Counted from the first letter of the stretch, positions 52,199 through 61,498 are shown. The stretch is DNA of 64,000 nt from Paenibacillus sp. MAHUQ-63 (GCF_028765165.1 NZ_JARADB010000003.1:310001-374000); one strand, 5' to 3'. Made by a program: numbers and translations. The notes: generated by a model from the letters alone, not told the origin.

Positions 52199-53242
52199 TT
52201 GAAGATGGAAGATATAGCGAGGCTGGCGGGCGTATCCAAATCGGCCGTGTCGCTTGCGCTTAGCGGCAAATCGGGCATTAGCACGGAGACGCGTGAGCGC
52301 GTGCTTGAGATCGCCAGGGAAAGCGGATATTCCCCCAAACCCCGGGCAGCCGCTGCGGATACTGCTCTTAAATCCCTATCTTTTTTGGTGTTCACCAACT
52401 CGGGAATCGTGCTTGAATCTTATTATCAGCAGCCCTTCTTCCGGGAGCTGATTCATTTCATTGAGGACCGCTGCCGTTCGAAAGGCTATTCGCTGCTGTT
52501 CTCCTCTGTCGACCGGGAACATCTCGAGCGGGAGGTACGTTTGCTGGCGGAGGATCGTCAAACCGACGGCATCATTTTGCTCGGCAATAACTTAACGCCG
52601 GAGGAAATCGGAGATTTGTCGCATCGCTTGGGACCCCATCTGGTCGTGCTCGATAACTGCTTCGACAAGCTGCCGGTTCATTTCGTGGCCATTAACAATT
52701 TCATGGGTGCTTACCAAGCGGGGACTCATTTGTGGGAAAATGGACATCGGGAGATCGGCTATATCGCCTCCAATGTGCGCATCCAAAATTTCGAGGAGCG
52801 TAAAACGGGGTTTCTTGAAGCCTTGCAGGAGCGCGGATTGGATATCAACCCTGCGCATACGTTTGCCGTGGCGCCAACCATGCTCTCCTCTCAGGAGGAT
52901 CTGAAAGGCCAGCTGCAAGCTTACATGGCTGAGAACCGCCCGCTTCCGACGGCCTTTTTCTGCGAATGCGACTACATTGCCATCTCGGCATTGAAAACGT
53001 TGAACGATCTCGGCATCCGCGTTCCGGAGCAGGTGTCCGTCGTTGGCTTCGATAATATTTCGGAATCACGCATCGTTTCACCGGAGCTGACGACCGTTCA
53101 TGTCGAGAAGCAAAGGATGGCCCAGCTGGCGGTCGATCTGCTCATCGAATCGATCGAACAAGGTGTGGAGGCCACCTCCAAGGTCCGGGTAGACACCCGA
53201 CTGGTCGTTCGCCAGTCCTCCCAGGCTCCGCGCACGGACTAA
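52199..53242 (+). CDS. LacI-family transcriptional regulator
   Basis: About 347 residues. The helix-turn-helix is MEDIARLAGVSKSAVSLALSGKSGISTETRERV; the effector domain runs from SFLVFTNSG to TTVHVEKQRMAQLAVDLLIESIEQ. A TTG at 52199 follows GGGGA by 9 nt and is preferred; an ATG at 52205 is possible. It is divergent from the isomerase/transketolase/kinase operon and is the likely repressor of it. Confidence 0.9.
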   Translation: MKMEDIARLAGVSKSAVSLALSGKSGISTETRERVLEIARESGYSPKPRAAAADTALKSLSFLVFTNSGIVLESYYQQPFFRELIHFIEDRCRSKGYSLLFSSVDREHLEREVRLLAEDRQTDGIILLGNNLTPEEIGDLSHRLGPHLVVLDNCFDKLPVHFVAINNFMGAYQAGTHLWENGHREIGYIASNVRIQNFEERKTGFLEALQERGLDINPAHTFAVAPTMLSSQEDLKGQLQAYMAENRPLPTAFFCECDYIAISALKTLNDLGIRVPEQVSVVGFDNISESRIVSPELTTVHVEKQRMAQLAVDLLIESIEQGVEATSKVRVDTRLVVRQSSQAPRTD

Positions 53243-53260
53243 TGCGGCGCAGCCGTTTCA

Positions 53261-53312
53261 AATAACAAAGGGTGTCCCAGCCAATGTATGGCTTGGGACA
53301 CCCTTTGTTATT
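53261..53312. terminator. Bidirectional terminator overlapping the UspA stop codon
   Basis: A 19-bp perfect stem, starting AATAACAAAGGGTGTCCCA at 53261 and closing at 53312, serves the convergent LacI and UspA genes. The TAA of the UspA gene lies in the right arm. Confidence 0.9.
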
Positions 53313-53730
53313 TGATAATCAATACCGGGCAATGCACATGCTTGATGACGCTGTGGCTCACGCTGCCGAGAAGAATCTCCGATACGAGCCCGACGCCGCG
53401 GCTGCCCATCACGATCAAATCGTGCAGATCCCCATCTGCCTTATGGCAGATCACGGCAGCCGGGTCGCCGGTCAGTGTAACGCACTCGAACTCCAAGCCG
53501 TTGGCCGCTATCGCCGCCGAAGCCAGCCCAATAATTTTCCGGCCTTCTTCTTCAAGCGCATCAACGAGCGGTACGCTGATCGGCGGATCATTCAATGTGA
53601 TCTGCGGGTGCACATGAAGCACGGTCAATTTGGCCTGCGGTGACAGCTGTTTGATTAACCCGATGGCGTGATGAAGCGCCCGGTCGGATTGCTGTGAACC
53701 GTCGATAGGAACAAGAATGTTTGTATACAT
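53308..53730 (-). CDS. Universal stress protein (UspA family)
   Basis: A 140-residue single-domain UspA protein. It begins MYTNILVPIDGSQQSDRALHHA and has the ATP-binding G-2X-G-9X-GS pattern in GSRGVGLVSEILLGS. It ends VHCPVLIIK. AGGAGGAATC precedes the ATG. An AACGTTAACGT word upstream is shared with the promoter region of the neighbouring MFS gene, so both may answer the same regulator. Confidence 0.93.
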   Translation of the reverse strand: MYTNILVPIDGSQQSDRALHHAIGLIKQLSPQAKLTVLHVHPQITLNDPPISVPLVDALEEEGRKIIGLASAAIAANGLEFECVTLTGDPAAVICHKADGDLHDLIVMGSRGVGLVSEILLGSVSHSVIKHVHCPVLIIK

Positions 53731-53756
53731 ACACGATTCCTCCTTTGATTCTCACA

Positions 53757-53774
53757 TTCACGTTAACGTTATAT
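53757..53774. promoter_or_regulatory. Palindromic ACGTTAACGT site before UspA
   Basis: ACGTTAACGT at 53760-53769 lies 30 bp before the UspA start. A related, longer array of the same word is at 55075-55096. The regulator is not in the window. Confidence 0.4.
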
Positions 53775-53804
53775 ATAAAGTGCAAATTGACGGGGAACTT
53801 TGAG

Positions 53805-55013
53805 TTAGTGCCCTTCCGCGTGATCGACGTGCTTCACATGCTTATGATTCATGCCCACGAAAATGACGGAAAGAAGCACGAAACAACCGCCTACGATGAA
53901 TGGAACGTGCGGATTGTACCATTCCGCCAATTTCCCTGCCAGCCACGGTGCTGCCGCAGCCCCAAGGAAGCGAAGGAAGCTGTATGCCGCGGATGCCGTG
54001 GAACGCTCGACAGGAGCGGCATTCATAACCGCCGTCGTGATCAGCGTATTGTTGTTGCCGAGGAAGGCACCCGCTGCAATAACTGCAACGATAATAACCT
54101 CATTCGTCGATGTCCAGATCCCCATGGCGATCAAAGTGGCCGCGAACAGCGTCAGCTGCACGCACATGGATTTAACCGTTCCGTAGCGCTTCTGCAGCTT
54201 CGGTGCCATGAAGATGGAAGTGATCGCCAGCAGTAAGCCCCATCCTAAAAATACATACCCCAAACCGTGTTCTTCCAAACCCATATGAAACGGCGAATAG
54301 GCCAGCAAGGTAAAAAAACCGAAATTATACAGAAGTGCGGTAATGCCGAAAATGCGCAGCGGGCGGTGCTTCAAAGCGCGGAAAGGCTCCATTATTGACG
54401 TTTTCTTAACTGGTGCAGCCGAAGATGGGGTTGCCTTCGGCATGACGAGGGCAATGAACAGAAAGGCAATGACCATCAAACTGGCAACGCCGAAGAATGG
54501 CCCCCGCCAAGAAATCGATCCCAATTCGCCGCCTAGCAGCGGTCCGACGGAAATGCCAAGTCCGATGGCCGTTTCGAATAAAATAATGGACTGCGCAACA
54601 CCTGTTCTTGATAAAGATACGATAGCGGATAATGCAGTCGCCACGAACAGCGCGTTGCCAAGTCCCCAACCGCCGCGCAGCCAAACGAGCTGCCAGATGC
54701 CATTGGAGCCTCCGCCAAGCGCGGAAAATACGGCAATAATAACAATCCCTAACAGCAGCGTTCCCTTCAAACCAAGTCTGGATGAAATGACCCCAGTTAT
54801 GAGCATGGCGACAGCCATGACCAAATTATAACTGGTGAAGAGCAGTGTTACATCGCTCTGTGAAGCATTCAGTTTATGAGCGATGGCAGGCAGGATTGGA
54901 TCGACAAGCCCAAGTCCCATGAAGGCGATAATGCTCGCGAAAGCGACGGCCCAGACAGCTTTCGGTTGATTCAACATATTTGCTCTGGATTTGACCTGTG
55001 TGTTAGGTTGCAT
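53805..55013 (-). CDS. MFS efflux transporter
   Basis: A 402-residue major facilitator with about 12 membrane segments. The inter-helix motif LVDPILPAIAHKLNASQSDVTLLFTSYNL, motif A-like SSRLGLKGTLLLG and the GLGISVGPLLGGELGSISWRGPFF motif C region place it with DHA1 drug or metabolite exporters. The C-terminus is His-rich (HKHVKHVDHAEGH), perhaps a metal-binding tail. Its promoter region has the AACGTTAACGT array. Confidence 0.88.
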   Translation of the reverse strand: MQPNTQVKSRANMLNQPKAVWAVAFASIIAFMGLGLVDPILPAIAHKLNASQSDVTLLFTSYNLVMAVAMLITGVISSRLGLKGTLLLGIVIIAVFSALGGGSNGIWQLVWLRGGWGLGNALFVATALSAIVSLSRTGVAQSIILFETAIGLGISVGPLLGGELGSISWRGPFFGVASLMVIAFLFIALVMPKATPSSAAPVKKTSIMEPFRALKHRPLRIFGITALLYNFGFFTLLAYSPFHMGLEEHGLGYVFLGWGLLLAITSIFMAPKLQKRYGTVKSMCVQLTLFAATLIAMGIWTSTNEVIIVAVIAAGAFLGNNNTLITTAVMNAAPVERSTASAAYSFLRFLGAAAAPWLAGKLAEWYNPHVPFIVGGCFVLLSVIFVGMNHKHVKHVDHAEGH

Positions 55014-55074
55014 GATCTTTCTATGCTCCTCTTCATTAAGGATAATGCTTTCTCATCGATTATCATATTCCTTT

Positions 55075-55096
55075 ATAACGTTAACGTCAACGTTAA
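55075..55096. promoter_or_regulatory. AACGTTAACGT array before the MFS gene
   Basis: AACGTTAACGT (55077-55087) is followed directly by CAACGTTAA, so the palindromic ACGTTAACGT unit and a second half lie within 22 bp. It is 62 bp before the MFS start and resembles the site before UspA. A MerR- or TetR-type operator is possible. Confidence 0.45.
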
Positions 55097-55181
55097 ATTC
55101 GTCCGAACTTTTCGCGCATACCTCAGGAAAGTTAAGGAAATGATACTAGAACAATATCCTAGAGCTTGGGGAAAAAACCAT

Positions 55182-56741
55182 ATGTTCGCACATTGGCTGC
55201 GCTCCAAAAAACATTCGCCGCTTCCGCTAACCAAAACAATTGCCGAACCGCCGGCATCAATGCCAATATTCATGACGATTCACGAAAATATCGATTACGT
55301 CCGCCAGACGCTCGGAAACAGCACGGATATCGTATTCCGCGAGTTCTCCTACGGCGCCGTGACCGAGCCTGTGGCCATCGTCTATACCGACGGCCTTGTC
55401 GATGGCAACGTCGTGAATGACTTCATCATGCGGTCATTGATGTCCGATCAGCTGGATCCGGATCCTGGGCTGAGCCCCTTCGAGCTGTTGGAGCTGCACA
55501 CGCTCACCATCGGTGAAGTCCAGCAAGTGTATGACATGAAGAAGCTGCTCCATCACCTTCTATCCGGCGACTCGGTCATTCTGATGAACGGCTATGACTG
55601 CGGTATCGCCGCCAGCACCAAAGGCTGGAAAGACCGCGGCGTAACGGAAACGAACGTAGAAACGGTTGTCCGCGGTCCGCGGGAGGCTTTCTCCGAGTCC
55701 ATCCGCACGAACACCGCACTTATTCGCCGAAAGATCAAGGATCCGAATTTGTGGGTGGAAACATTTCAGGTCGGTAAGGTGACCCAGACCGATGTCGTGC
55801 TGATGTATGTGAACGGGATTGCTGCGAAGTCCCTCATCGCCGAGGCCCGCAACCGGTTAAATCAAATTCAGATTGACGGCATATTCGAGAGCAGCAATAT
55901 CGAAGAACTGATCCAAGATGAAGTTATTACACCATTCCCGACGGTTTATAATTCGGAGCGCCCGGATGTTGTCGCCCTGGAACTCATTCAAGGCAAAATT
56001 GCCATCCTGGTCGACGGAACCCCCTTCGTGCTGATTGCTCCTGCGTTGTTCGAAACGTTCCTGAAGGCTTCCGAAGACTATTATCATCGCGTGGACATTT
56101 CTACCTTAATCCGGGTGCTTCGTTACGCCGGGTTTCTTATTGCCCTATTAGCCCCATCTTTCTATGTTGCCATCACAACGTTTCACCAGGAAATGCTGCC
56201 GACCCAGCTCCTCATCTCCCTCGCGGCGCAGCGGGAGGGTATCCCGTTCCCCGCCTTCATCGAAGCTCTCCTGATGGAGATAACGTTCGAGGTGCTGCGG
56301 GAAGCCGCGCTGCGCATGCCGCGAAGCATCGGGTCGGCGCTGTCTTTCGTCGGAACGCTGGTTATCGGACAGGCAGCGGTCGATGCCGGCATCGTTTCGG
56401 CCGCGATGGTCATCGTCGTGTCCATTACGGCGATCTCCAGCTTCGTCTTTCCTTCTTATGACTTGTCTAACGCCATCCGCATTTTACGATTTCCGCTTAT
56501 GGCACTGGCCGCTTCGTTCGGCTTTTTCGGAATACTCGCGGGCCTGCTCGGGCTCATCCTGCATCTGAACTCCTTGCAATCGTTCGGAGTGCCCTATCTG
56601 AGCCCATTCGCGCCGATGGAATTGCATAAGCAAACGGATGCCCTGTTCAGAATGCCGTTTCAGTCTATTTTCTCCCGTGTCCGCACGGTCAGCGCTAACA
56701 ACGTTGTGAAGAAAGCCAAACGAACTCGGTTCAAACCTTAA
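55182..56741 (+). CDS. Spore germination protein, GerA family (A subunit)
   Basis: A 519-residue germinant-receptor A subunit. A large hydrophilic N-terminal part (about 1-290) includes DIVFREFSYGAVTEPVAIVYTDGLVD, the tandem GerA subdomains. About five membrane segments follow, with the family's conserved REGIPFPAFIEALLMEITFEVLREAALRMPRSIGSALSFVGTLVIGQAAVDAG block. GGGGA 9 nt before the ATG at 55182 fixes the start; the frame runs far upstream across the divergent MFS gene and is not used. It acts in the spore inner membrane with the C and B proteins encoded next. Confidence 0.93.
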   Translation: MFAHWLRSKKHSPLPLTKTIAEPPASMPIFMTIHENIDYVRQTLGNSTDIVFREFSYGAVTEPVAIVYTDGLVDGNVVNDFIMRSLMSDQLDPDPGLSPFELLELHTLTIGEVQQVYDMKKLLHHLLSGDSVILMNGYDCGIAASTKGWKDRGVTETNVETVVRGPREAFSESIRTNTALIRRKIKDPNLWVETFQVGKVTQTDVVLMYVNGIAAKSLIAEARNRLNQIQIDGIFESSNIEELIQDEVITPFPTVYNSERPDVVALELIQGKIAILVDGTPFVLIAPALFETFLKASEDYYHRVDISTLIRVLRYAGFLIALLAPSFYVAITTFHQEMLPTQLLISLAAQREGIPFPAFIEALLMEITFEVLREAALRMPRSIGSALSFVGTLVIGQAAVDAGIVSAAMVIVVSITAISSFVFPSYDLSNAIRILRFPLMALAASFGFFGILAGLLGLILHLNSLQSFGVPYLSPFAPMELHKQTDALFRMPFQSIFSRVRTVSANNVVKKAKRTRFKP

Positions 56742-56759
56742 AGGGGGGCAGCGATCCCA

Positions 56760-57953
56760 ATGATAGCCAGGATGCGAATCATCGCTTGCTTACTCGTCAT
56801 CGTCCTGTTGGTAAGCGGCTGCTGGAGCCGGAGGGAGCTCAACGATATTGCGATTGCCGAGGGCGTAGGCATCGATATTACCGATCATCAGTTTGAGCTT
56901 ACCGTTCAAATCGTCAATCCGGGCAGTGTCACCAAAGCGATGGGAAACCCGAACATTCCGATCATTGTGTATTCTTCCAAAGGCGTCACTTTGAACGAAG
57001 CGGTGAAAAGATTGACCTCCTCCATTTCCCGGAACATTTATTTCGCTCACATCCGGATTCTTGCCATCTCGGAAGAGCTGGCTGAGCAAGGCATTGTTGA
57101 AGCGATGGACTATCTCATGAGAGGCAGCGAATTCCGCTCCGATTTCGATGTTGTCATTGCCAGGGACACTACGGCGAAGGACTTGTTAAGCATCATGACA
57201 CCGCTGGAACAAGTGCCTGCCAATTATATTTACAACTCTCTGGAAGCCGCCAAAAAGGAATGGACTTCAGCGGTAACGATCAAACTCGACCAGCTGTCGA
57301 AAGCGATCGTTACCCCCGGCAGAAGCCCGGTCATCTCCGGCATCCAGATCGTCGGCGAGTATAGCTCCGGCTCCGGCAAAGCGAACATCAACTATACGAC
57401 GCCGAAAGTGCGGCTGCAGTACTCCGGCAATGCCATCTTCAAGAGAGATCGGCTGGTGGGATGGCTGAATGAGAAGGAGTCCCGCGCATACTCGGTCATT
57501 ACGGACCAAGCGAAGCGCTCTTCCATCCATGTGCCCTGCCCGGAAGGCGGCAATATCGGCATCGATATCGCGCGGGTCAAGAGCAAGGTCCATGCTGTAG
57601 TAACGAACGAAAAGCCTGAAATATTTATCGAACTCATGGCTGAAGGGAATGTGTCCGATGTGGAGTGCAAAATTGACCTGCTCAAAGTTGAAACAATCGC
57701 GTATTTGGACCAGCAGATCACGAAACTGATGGAGGATAATCTGGAACACACCATCAAAAAAACCCAACAGTTAGGAACCGATATATACGGCTTCGGCGAA
57801 GCGGTGCATCGTGCCGACTACAGATACTGGAACAAGGTCAAAGACAATTGGGAGCAAGTATTCAAACAATTAACCCCTCACCTGAAGATCGTTGCCAGAG
57901 TTAGAGGTACGGGGACATTAGGGGATTCCGTTGTAAATGATGTAAAGGAGTAA
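56760..57953 (+). CDS. Spore germination lipoprotein, GerC family (C subunit)
   Basis: A 397-residue Ger(x)C lipoprotein with lipobox LVSGC (Cys21) followed by WSRRELNDIAIAEGVGID, the family signature. Further landmarks are KRLTSSISRNIYFAHIRILAISEELAEQGI and the C-terminal YWNKVKDNWEQVFKQLTPHLKIVARVRGTG. It is 18 bp after the A-subunit gene and is required for receptor assembly in known systems. Confidence 0.94.
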   Translation: MIARMRIIACLLVIVLLVSGCWSRRELNDIAIAEGVGIDITDHQFELTVQIVNPGSVTKAMGNPNIPIIVYSSKGVTLNEAVKRLTSSISRNIYFAHIRILAISEELAEQGIVEAMDYLMRGSEFRSDFDVVIARDTTAKDLLSIMTPLEQVPANYIYNSLEAAKKEWTSAVTIKLDQLSKAIVTPGRSPVISGIQIVGEYSSGSGKANINYTTPKVRLQYSGNAIFKRDRLVGWLNEKESRAYSVITDQAKRSSIHVPCPEGGNIGIDIARVKSKVHAVVTNEKPEIFIELMAEGNVSDVECKIDLLKVETIAYLDQQITKLMEDNLEHTIKKTQQLGTDIYGFGEAVHRADYRYWNKVKDNWEQVFKQLTPHLKIVARVRGTGTLGDSVVNDVKE

Positions 57954-57958
57954 CGGTT

Positions 57959-58201
57959 ATGTTAATCGGCATCTGTGTATTCGTCATTACCGCCCTCATT
58001 GCGTGCTATGAGATTCCACGCTTGTGGAGGCAAGGCTGCAAGCAAGAGATCTGGATCTACAGCTCGCTCATGCTGCTCGGGAATGTGCTTGCTACCATGA
58101 AGGGCATGCATAAAACACTGCCCAACCCGGCTGATTGGGTTACCTTTCTGATGATGCCAATCACCAAACTTTTACTGCAAATCGGGTTGATCACGAAGTA
58201 A
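57959..58201 (+). CDS. Small membrane protein of the ger operon
   Basis: An 80-residue protein with two hydrophobic segments (about 2-17 and 32-47) and a Pro-containing tail. AAGGAG lies 8 nt before the ATG, so it is really translated. It lies between the C and B genes. Small proteins of this type occur in some gerA-type operons (similar in place to GerD-independent accessory or D-type subunits). No function is assigned. It may be the short two-helix receptor subunit known to modulate some Ger receptors. Confidence 0.75.
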   Translation: MLIGICVFVITALIACYEIPRLWRQGCKQEIWIYSSLMLLGNVLATMKGMHKTLPNPADWVTFLMMPITKLLLQIGLITK

Positions 58202-58231
58202 AATAGGCAAGGCATAGGGAGGCAGTCCCTC

Positions 58232-59335
58232 ATGAATAACGAGAATTCGTTGACGGCTCGTCAGCTCATGATTTTAGTCTTTTTGGTTGCGGTGGGTACG
58301 ACCGTTCTCGTCGTCCCCTCGCTCTTAGCCATGGAATCGAAGCAGGATGCCTGGATCGCCGGCATCGCAGGCGTCGCCATCGGCTTGCTTTTCATCCGCA
58401 TGTATGTCAGGTTGGCGAAGATGTTCCCTGCCCAGTCGCTTTTCGATATGAATGAAACCGTCTTCGGCAAGTGGCTGGGGAAAGCCTTCACGCTGCTGTA
58501 TGTGTTTATCGCGGCCGTTATCAGTGCTCAAGTTCTATTCTACATCGGCGCGTTCATGACCACGCAAATCATGCCCACGACACCGATCCAATCCATTCAT
58601 ATTCTCATGATTACATTCGTCATTATCGGGGCCAAGCTGGGCGTCATTATTTTAGCGAGAACCGCAGAAATCTTTTTTCCATGGATGGTTTTGCTGCTGA
58701 TTTTATTGTTTATTTGTGTCACCCCCCAAGCCGATGTCATCAACCTACTCCCAATTGGCGAAGCAAGCCTGATGTCCATCGCTCGTTCTTCGTACTATAT
58801 CGTAGTGTTTTCTTATTTTCCGATTGCCTTTGTCCTCTGCCTCATCACCAACCAAGTGAAATTGCCCGTTCGGTTTTCCAAAGCATTCACTTACGGAGGG
58901 ATAACGAGCGGGGTAGTGCTCGTGCTGATCACTTTGTTCAGCATCATCGTAATGGGACCCGATCAGTCCTCGCGGCAAATCTATGCGACCTATGCGCTTG
59001 CCAAAAAAATCAGCGTCGGCAACTTCCTGCAGCGGATCGAGGTAACCGTTGCCTTCTTATGGTTTATTTCGATCTATTTCAAATTGACCCTGTACTTCAA
59101 TGCCGTGCTTCAAGGCATCGCCTCCCTGTTTCGGCTTCAAAACTACAAAGCCTTTGCGACGCCGACAGGCCTCATCATCACCGTTCTTTCGCTGTTGGTG
59201 TACCCGAATGTCGCATACAGCCATCATTGGGATGAGTTTACGTGGATTCCTCTAGCCACCTGTATCGGCTTCATTCATCCCGCGCTATTAATTGGGGTCG
59301 GTTACTTACGCAAGAAAATGACGAATAACAGCTAG
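58232..59335 (+). CDS. Endospore germination permease, GerB family (first B subunit)
   Basis: A 367-residue, ten-helix protein of the APC superfamily. It begins with SLTARQLMILVFLVAVGTTVLVVPS-like sequence (TARQL at 8-12) and has the shared FFPWMVLLLILL and LPIGEASLM segments. GGGAGG lies 9 nt before the ATG. B subunits bind the germinant. It is followed 16 bp later by a second, clearly homologous B gene. Confidence 0.93.
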   Translation: MNNENSLTARQLMILVFLVAVGTTVLVVPSLLAMESKQDAWIAGIAGVAIGLLFIRMYVRLAKMFPAQSLFDMNETVFGKWLGKAFTLLYVFIAAVISAQVLFYIGAFMTTQIMPTTPIQSIHILMITFVIIGAKLGVIILARTAEIFFPWMVLLLILLFICVTPQADVINLLPIGEASLMSIARSSYYIVVFSYFPIAFVLCLITNQVKLPVRFSKAFTYGGITSGVVLVLITLFSIIVMGPDQSSRQIYATYALAKKISVGNFLQRIEVTVAFLWFISIYFKLTLYFNAVLQGIASLFRLQNYKAFATPTGLIITVLSLLVYPNVAYSHHWDEFTWIPLATCIGFIHPALLIGVGYLRKKMTNNS

Positions 59336-59351
59336 ACAAGGACGTGTTGTC

Positions 59352-60470
59352 ATGAACAAAGAAACGATTACGCCGCGTCAATTTATGATCATTGTAATCC
59401 TGTTTTCAATAGGCACATCCATTCTGGTTATACCGGCTTCGGTGGCTGCGGACGCCAGGCAGGATGCCTGGATGCCGCAGCTGTTCAGTATTGCTGCAGG
59501 AAGTATCCTTGTCGCGTTATATGCCTGGATTGCCACACAGTATCCGGCGACCTCCATATACGGCATTAACGATCGGGTATTCGGCAAATGGCCGGGAAGG
59601 CTCTTGACATTGTGCATATCTCTATTATGCCTGTTGTTCGGTGCGCAGGATGTCTTTTATGTGGGTCATTTCCTTGTAACCCAAATCATGCCGACGACGC
59701 CGATTCAAGCGATTAACGTCTTGTTTATGGCGGTCGTTGTGTTGGGTGCAAAGTCGGGTATCGTCGTCTTTCTAAGGACCGCAGAAATTTTCTTTCCCTG
59801 GATTGTGCTCTTGTTTATTCTGTTCATGACCATGAATGTGCCCAACATGGAGCTAAACAATCTTTTGCCTGTGTGGGAAATACCTCCCCTCCCTATTGCC
59901 AGATCCGTTTTTCGAATAACCAGCTTCACCTATGTCACCTTATTCATTGCAATCGGTCCCCTCATCCATCAAGTCACTAGTGTTCACAAAGTCAAAGCAG
60001 GTTATTTCGCAGGTGTCGTCATCAGCGGCATCATGATGGTGCTGCTCGTCTTGTCCAGCATCCTGGTGCTGGGTGCCGACAGTACGGCGATGCAAAAATT
60101 CCCTAGTTACGCGCTCGCTCAGCATATCAACATCGGGCACTTCCTGCAGCGCATCGAGGTTGTCGTCGCCTTTCTGTGGCTGGTGTCGATTTACTTCAAA
60201 ATGTCGATGTTTTTTTATGCCACAATCAAGGGACTGGGTCATGTTCTTCAAATGCGAGACTACAAAACGCTCTCCGTACCGATCGGACTTATCGTTACCG
60301 TGATCTCGTTCATCGTCTACCCCAGCAACGCCTATGAGCAGAGGTGGGACAATCAGACGTATCTGCCGCTCGCCCTTCTCATCGGGGTCGTGTACCCGGT
60401 TGCGATCGTGCTATTCGGCAAGCTGCGGAAGCAGCTCCCGCTCGCCAACAAAGAGCCCGTTGGCGAGTAG
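59352..60470 (+). CDS. Endospore germination permease, GerB family (second B subunit)
   Basis: A 372-residue paralogue of the preceding gene. Shared blocks are TPRQFMIIVILFSIGTSILVIPAS, TQIMPTTPIQAINVLFM, RTAEIFFPWIVLL, IEVVVAFLWLVSIYFK and VYPSNAYEQRWD. Identity to the first B protein is clear but far from complete, so it is not an assembly duplicate. A hairpin, CTCGCCAAC/GTTGGCGAG at 60441-60467, overlaps its last codons. It is last in the operon, before a 3 x 304 bp tandem array. Confidence 0.92.
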   Translation: MNKETITPRQFMIIVILFSIGTSILVIPASVAADARQDAWMPQLFSIAAGSILVALYAWIATQYPATSIYGINDRVFGKWPGRLLTLCISLLCLLFGAQDVFYVGHFLVTQIMPTTPIQAINVLFMAVVVLGAKSGIVVFLRTAEIFFPWIVLLFILFMTMNVPNMELNNLLPVWEIPPLPIARSVFRITSFTYVTLFIAIGPLIHQVTSVHKVKAGYFAGVVISGIMMVLLVLSSILVLGADSTAMQKFPSYALAQHINIGHFLQRIEVVVAFLWLVSIYFKMSMFFYATIKGLGHVLQMRDYKTLSVPIGLIVTVISFIVYPSNAYEQRWDNQTYLPLALLIGVVYPVAIVLFGKLRKQLPLANKEPVGE

Positions 60471-60624
60471 CTGCTGCTTGCCTCGCGAGCGTACTCGGCG
60501 GCGGGCCGCTGGGTGCGGCTATGGAGCGGCTGCGCAGCTGCTCGCTCAAGCGGGCGGCGCCCACGGTGGCGGCCCACCGGGTGCTAAGCGGGCGTTCCCC
60601 GGCGGCAAGCTGCCGCTCCCGCTG

Positions 60625-60809
60625 CTAACGGACACAGCGGACGCTATTCGCGGCGTGTCCGCAGCCGCTCGATTCTAACGGGCACAGGCGCGCTTATTTG
60701 GCTATTTTTGGGGCAAAATCTGCCCCAAAGGCGCAAATAACAGCGCTGGTGTCCGTTAGAATATCAATTCGGCTCATTCCGGCCGAATAAGCGCATCTGT
60801 GTCCGTTAG
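60625..60809. repeat. Family A element, copy 3 (tandem unit 1)
   Basis: Forward motifs at 60625 and 60675, reversed motifs ending at 60759 and 60809. A TTTGGGGCA/TGCCCCAAA hairpin forms the centre, so b and c motifs can close a long stem. Confidence 0.9.
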
Positions 60810-60928
60810 CCAGGCTCGGACACTCTGGAGCGGCTGCGCAGCTGCTCGCTCAAGCGGGCGGCGCCCACGGTGGCGGCCCACCGGGTGCTAAGCGGACGTT
60901 CCCCGGCGACGAGCCGCCGCCCCCGCTG

Positions 60929-61113
60929 CTAACGGACACAGCGGACGCTATTCGCGGTGTGTCCGCAGCCGCTCGATTCTAACGGACACAGGCGCGCTTA
61001 TTTGGCTATTTTTGGGGCACAATCTGCCCCAAATGAGCAAATAACAGCGCTGGTGTCCGTCAGAATGCCAATTCGGCTCATTCCGGCCGAATAAGCGCAT
61101 CTGTGTCCGTTAG
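60929..61113. repeat. Family A element, copy 4 (tandem unit 2)
   Basis: Same geometry as copy 3, shifted by 304 bp. The third motif reads GTGTCCGTCAG, one change from the consensus. Confidence 0.9.
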
Positions 61114-61232
61114 CCAGGCGCGGACACTCTGGAGCGGCTGCGCAGCTGCTCGCTCAAGCGGGCGGCGCCCACGGCGGCGGGCGGTCGGGTGCTAAGCGGG
61201 CGTTCCCCGGCGGCAAGCCGCCGCCCCCGCTG

Positions 61233-61417
61233 CTAACGGACACAGCGGACGCTATTCGCGGCGTGTCCGCAGCCGCTCGATTCTAACGGACACAGGCGCG
61301 CTTATTTGGCTATTTTTGGGGCAAAATCTGCCCCAAAGGCGCAAATAACAGCGCTGGTGTCCGTCAGAATGCCGATTCGGCTCATTCCGGCCGAATAAGC
61401 GCATCTGTGTCCGTTAG
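61233..61417. repeat. Family A element, copy 5 (tandem unit 3)
   Basis: Same geometry as copy 4, another 304 bp on. It shares the GTCCGTCAG variant with copy 4, suggesting these two are the most recent duplicates. Confidence 0.9.
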
Positions 61418-61498
61418 CCGGGCTCGGACACACCGCCCCCGCTCCGTCCCCTCCCCGGACGGACACCGCCTCTTCGCCGCGCCCACCCCCGGCGAACA

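Larger units (their letters stand above)
60523..61430. repeat. Three tandem 304-bp repeats containing family A elements
   Basis: Units starting GGAGCGGCTGCGCAGC lie at 60523, 60827 and 61131, a period of exactly 304 bp with only a few per cent differences between units. Each unit has a GC-rich left part (GCGGGCGGCGCCCACGG) and a right part that is a complete 185-bp family A element. Together with short flanks this fills the whole 1.07-kb gap between the ger operon and the dehydrogenase terminator. No gene is seen in it. Confidence 0.95.

Noticed and set aside
54876..55181. Upstream extension of the GerA-type A subunit
   Set aside because: It crosses the divergent MFS start and promoter and has no homology; GGGGA before 55182 marks the real start.
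58232..60470. Two GerB genes as an assembly duplication
   Set aside because: The two proteins differ across their whole length and have different ribosome binding sites.
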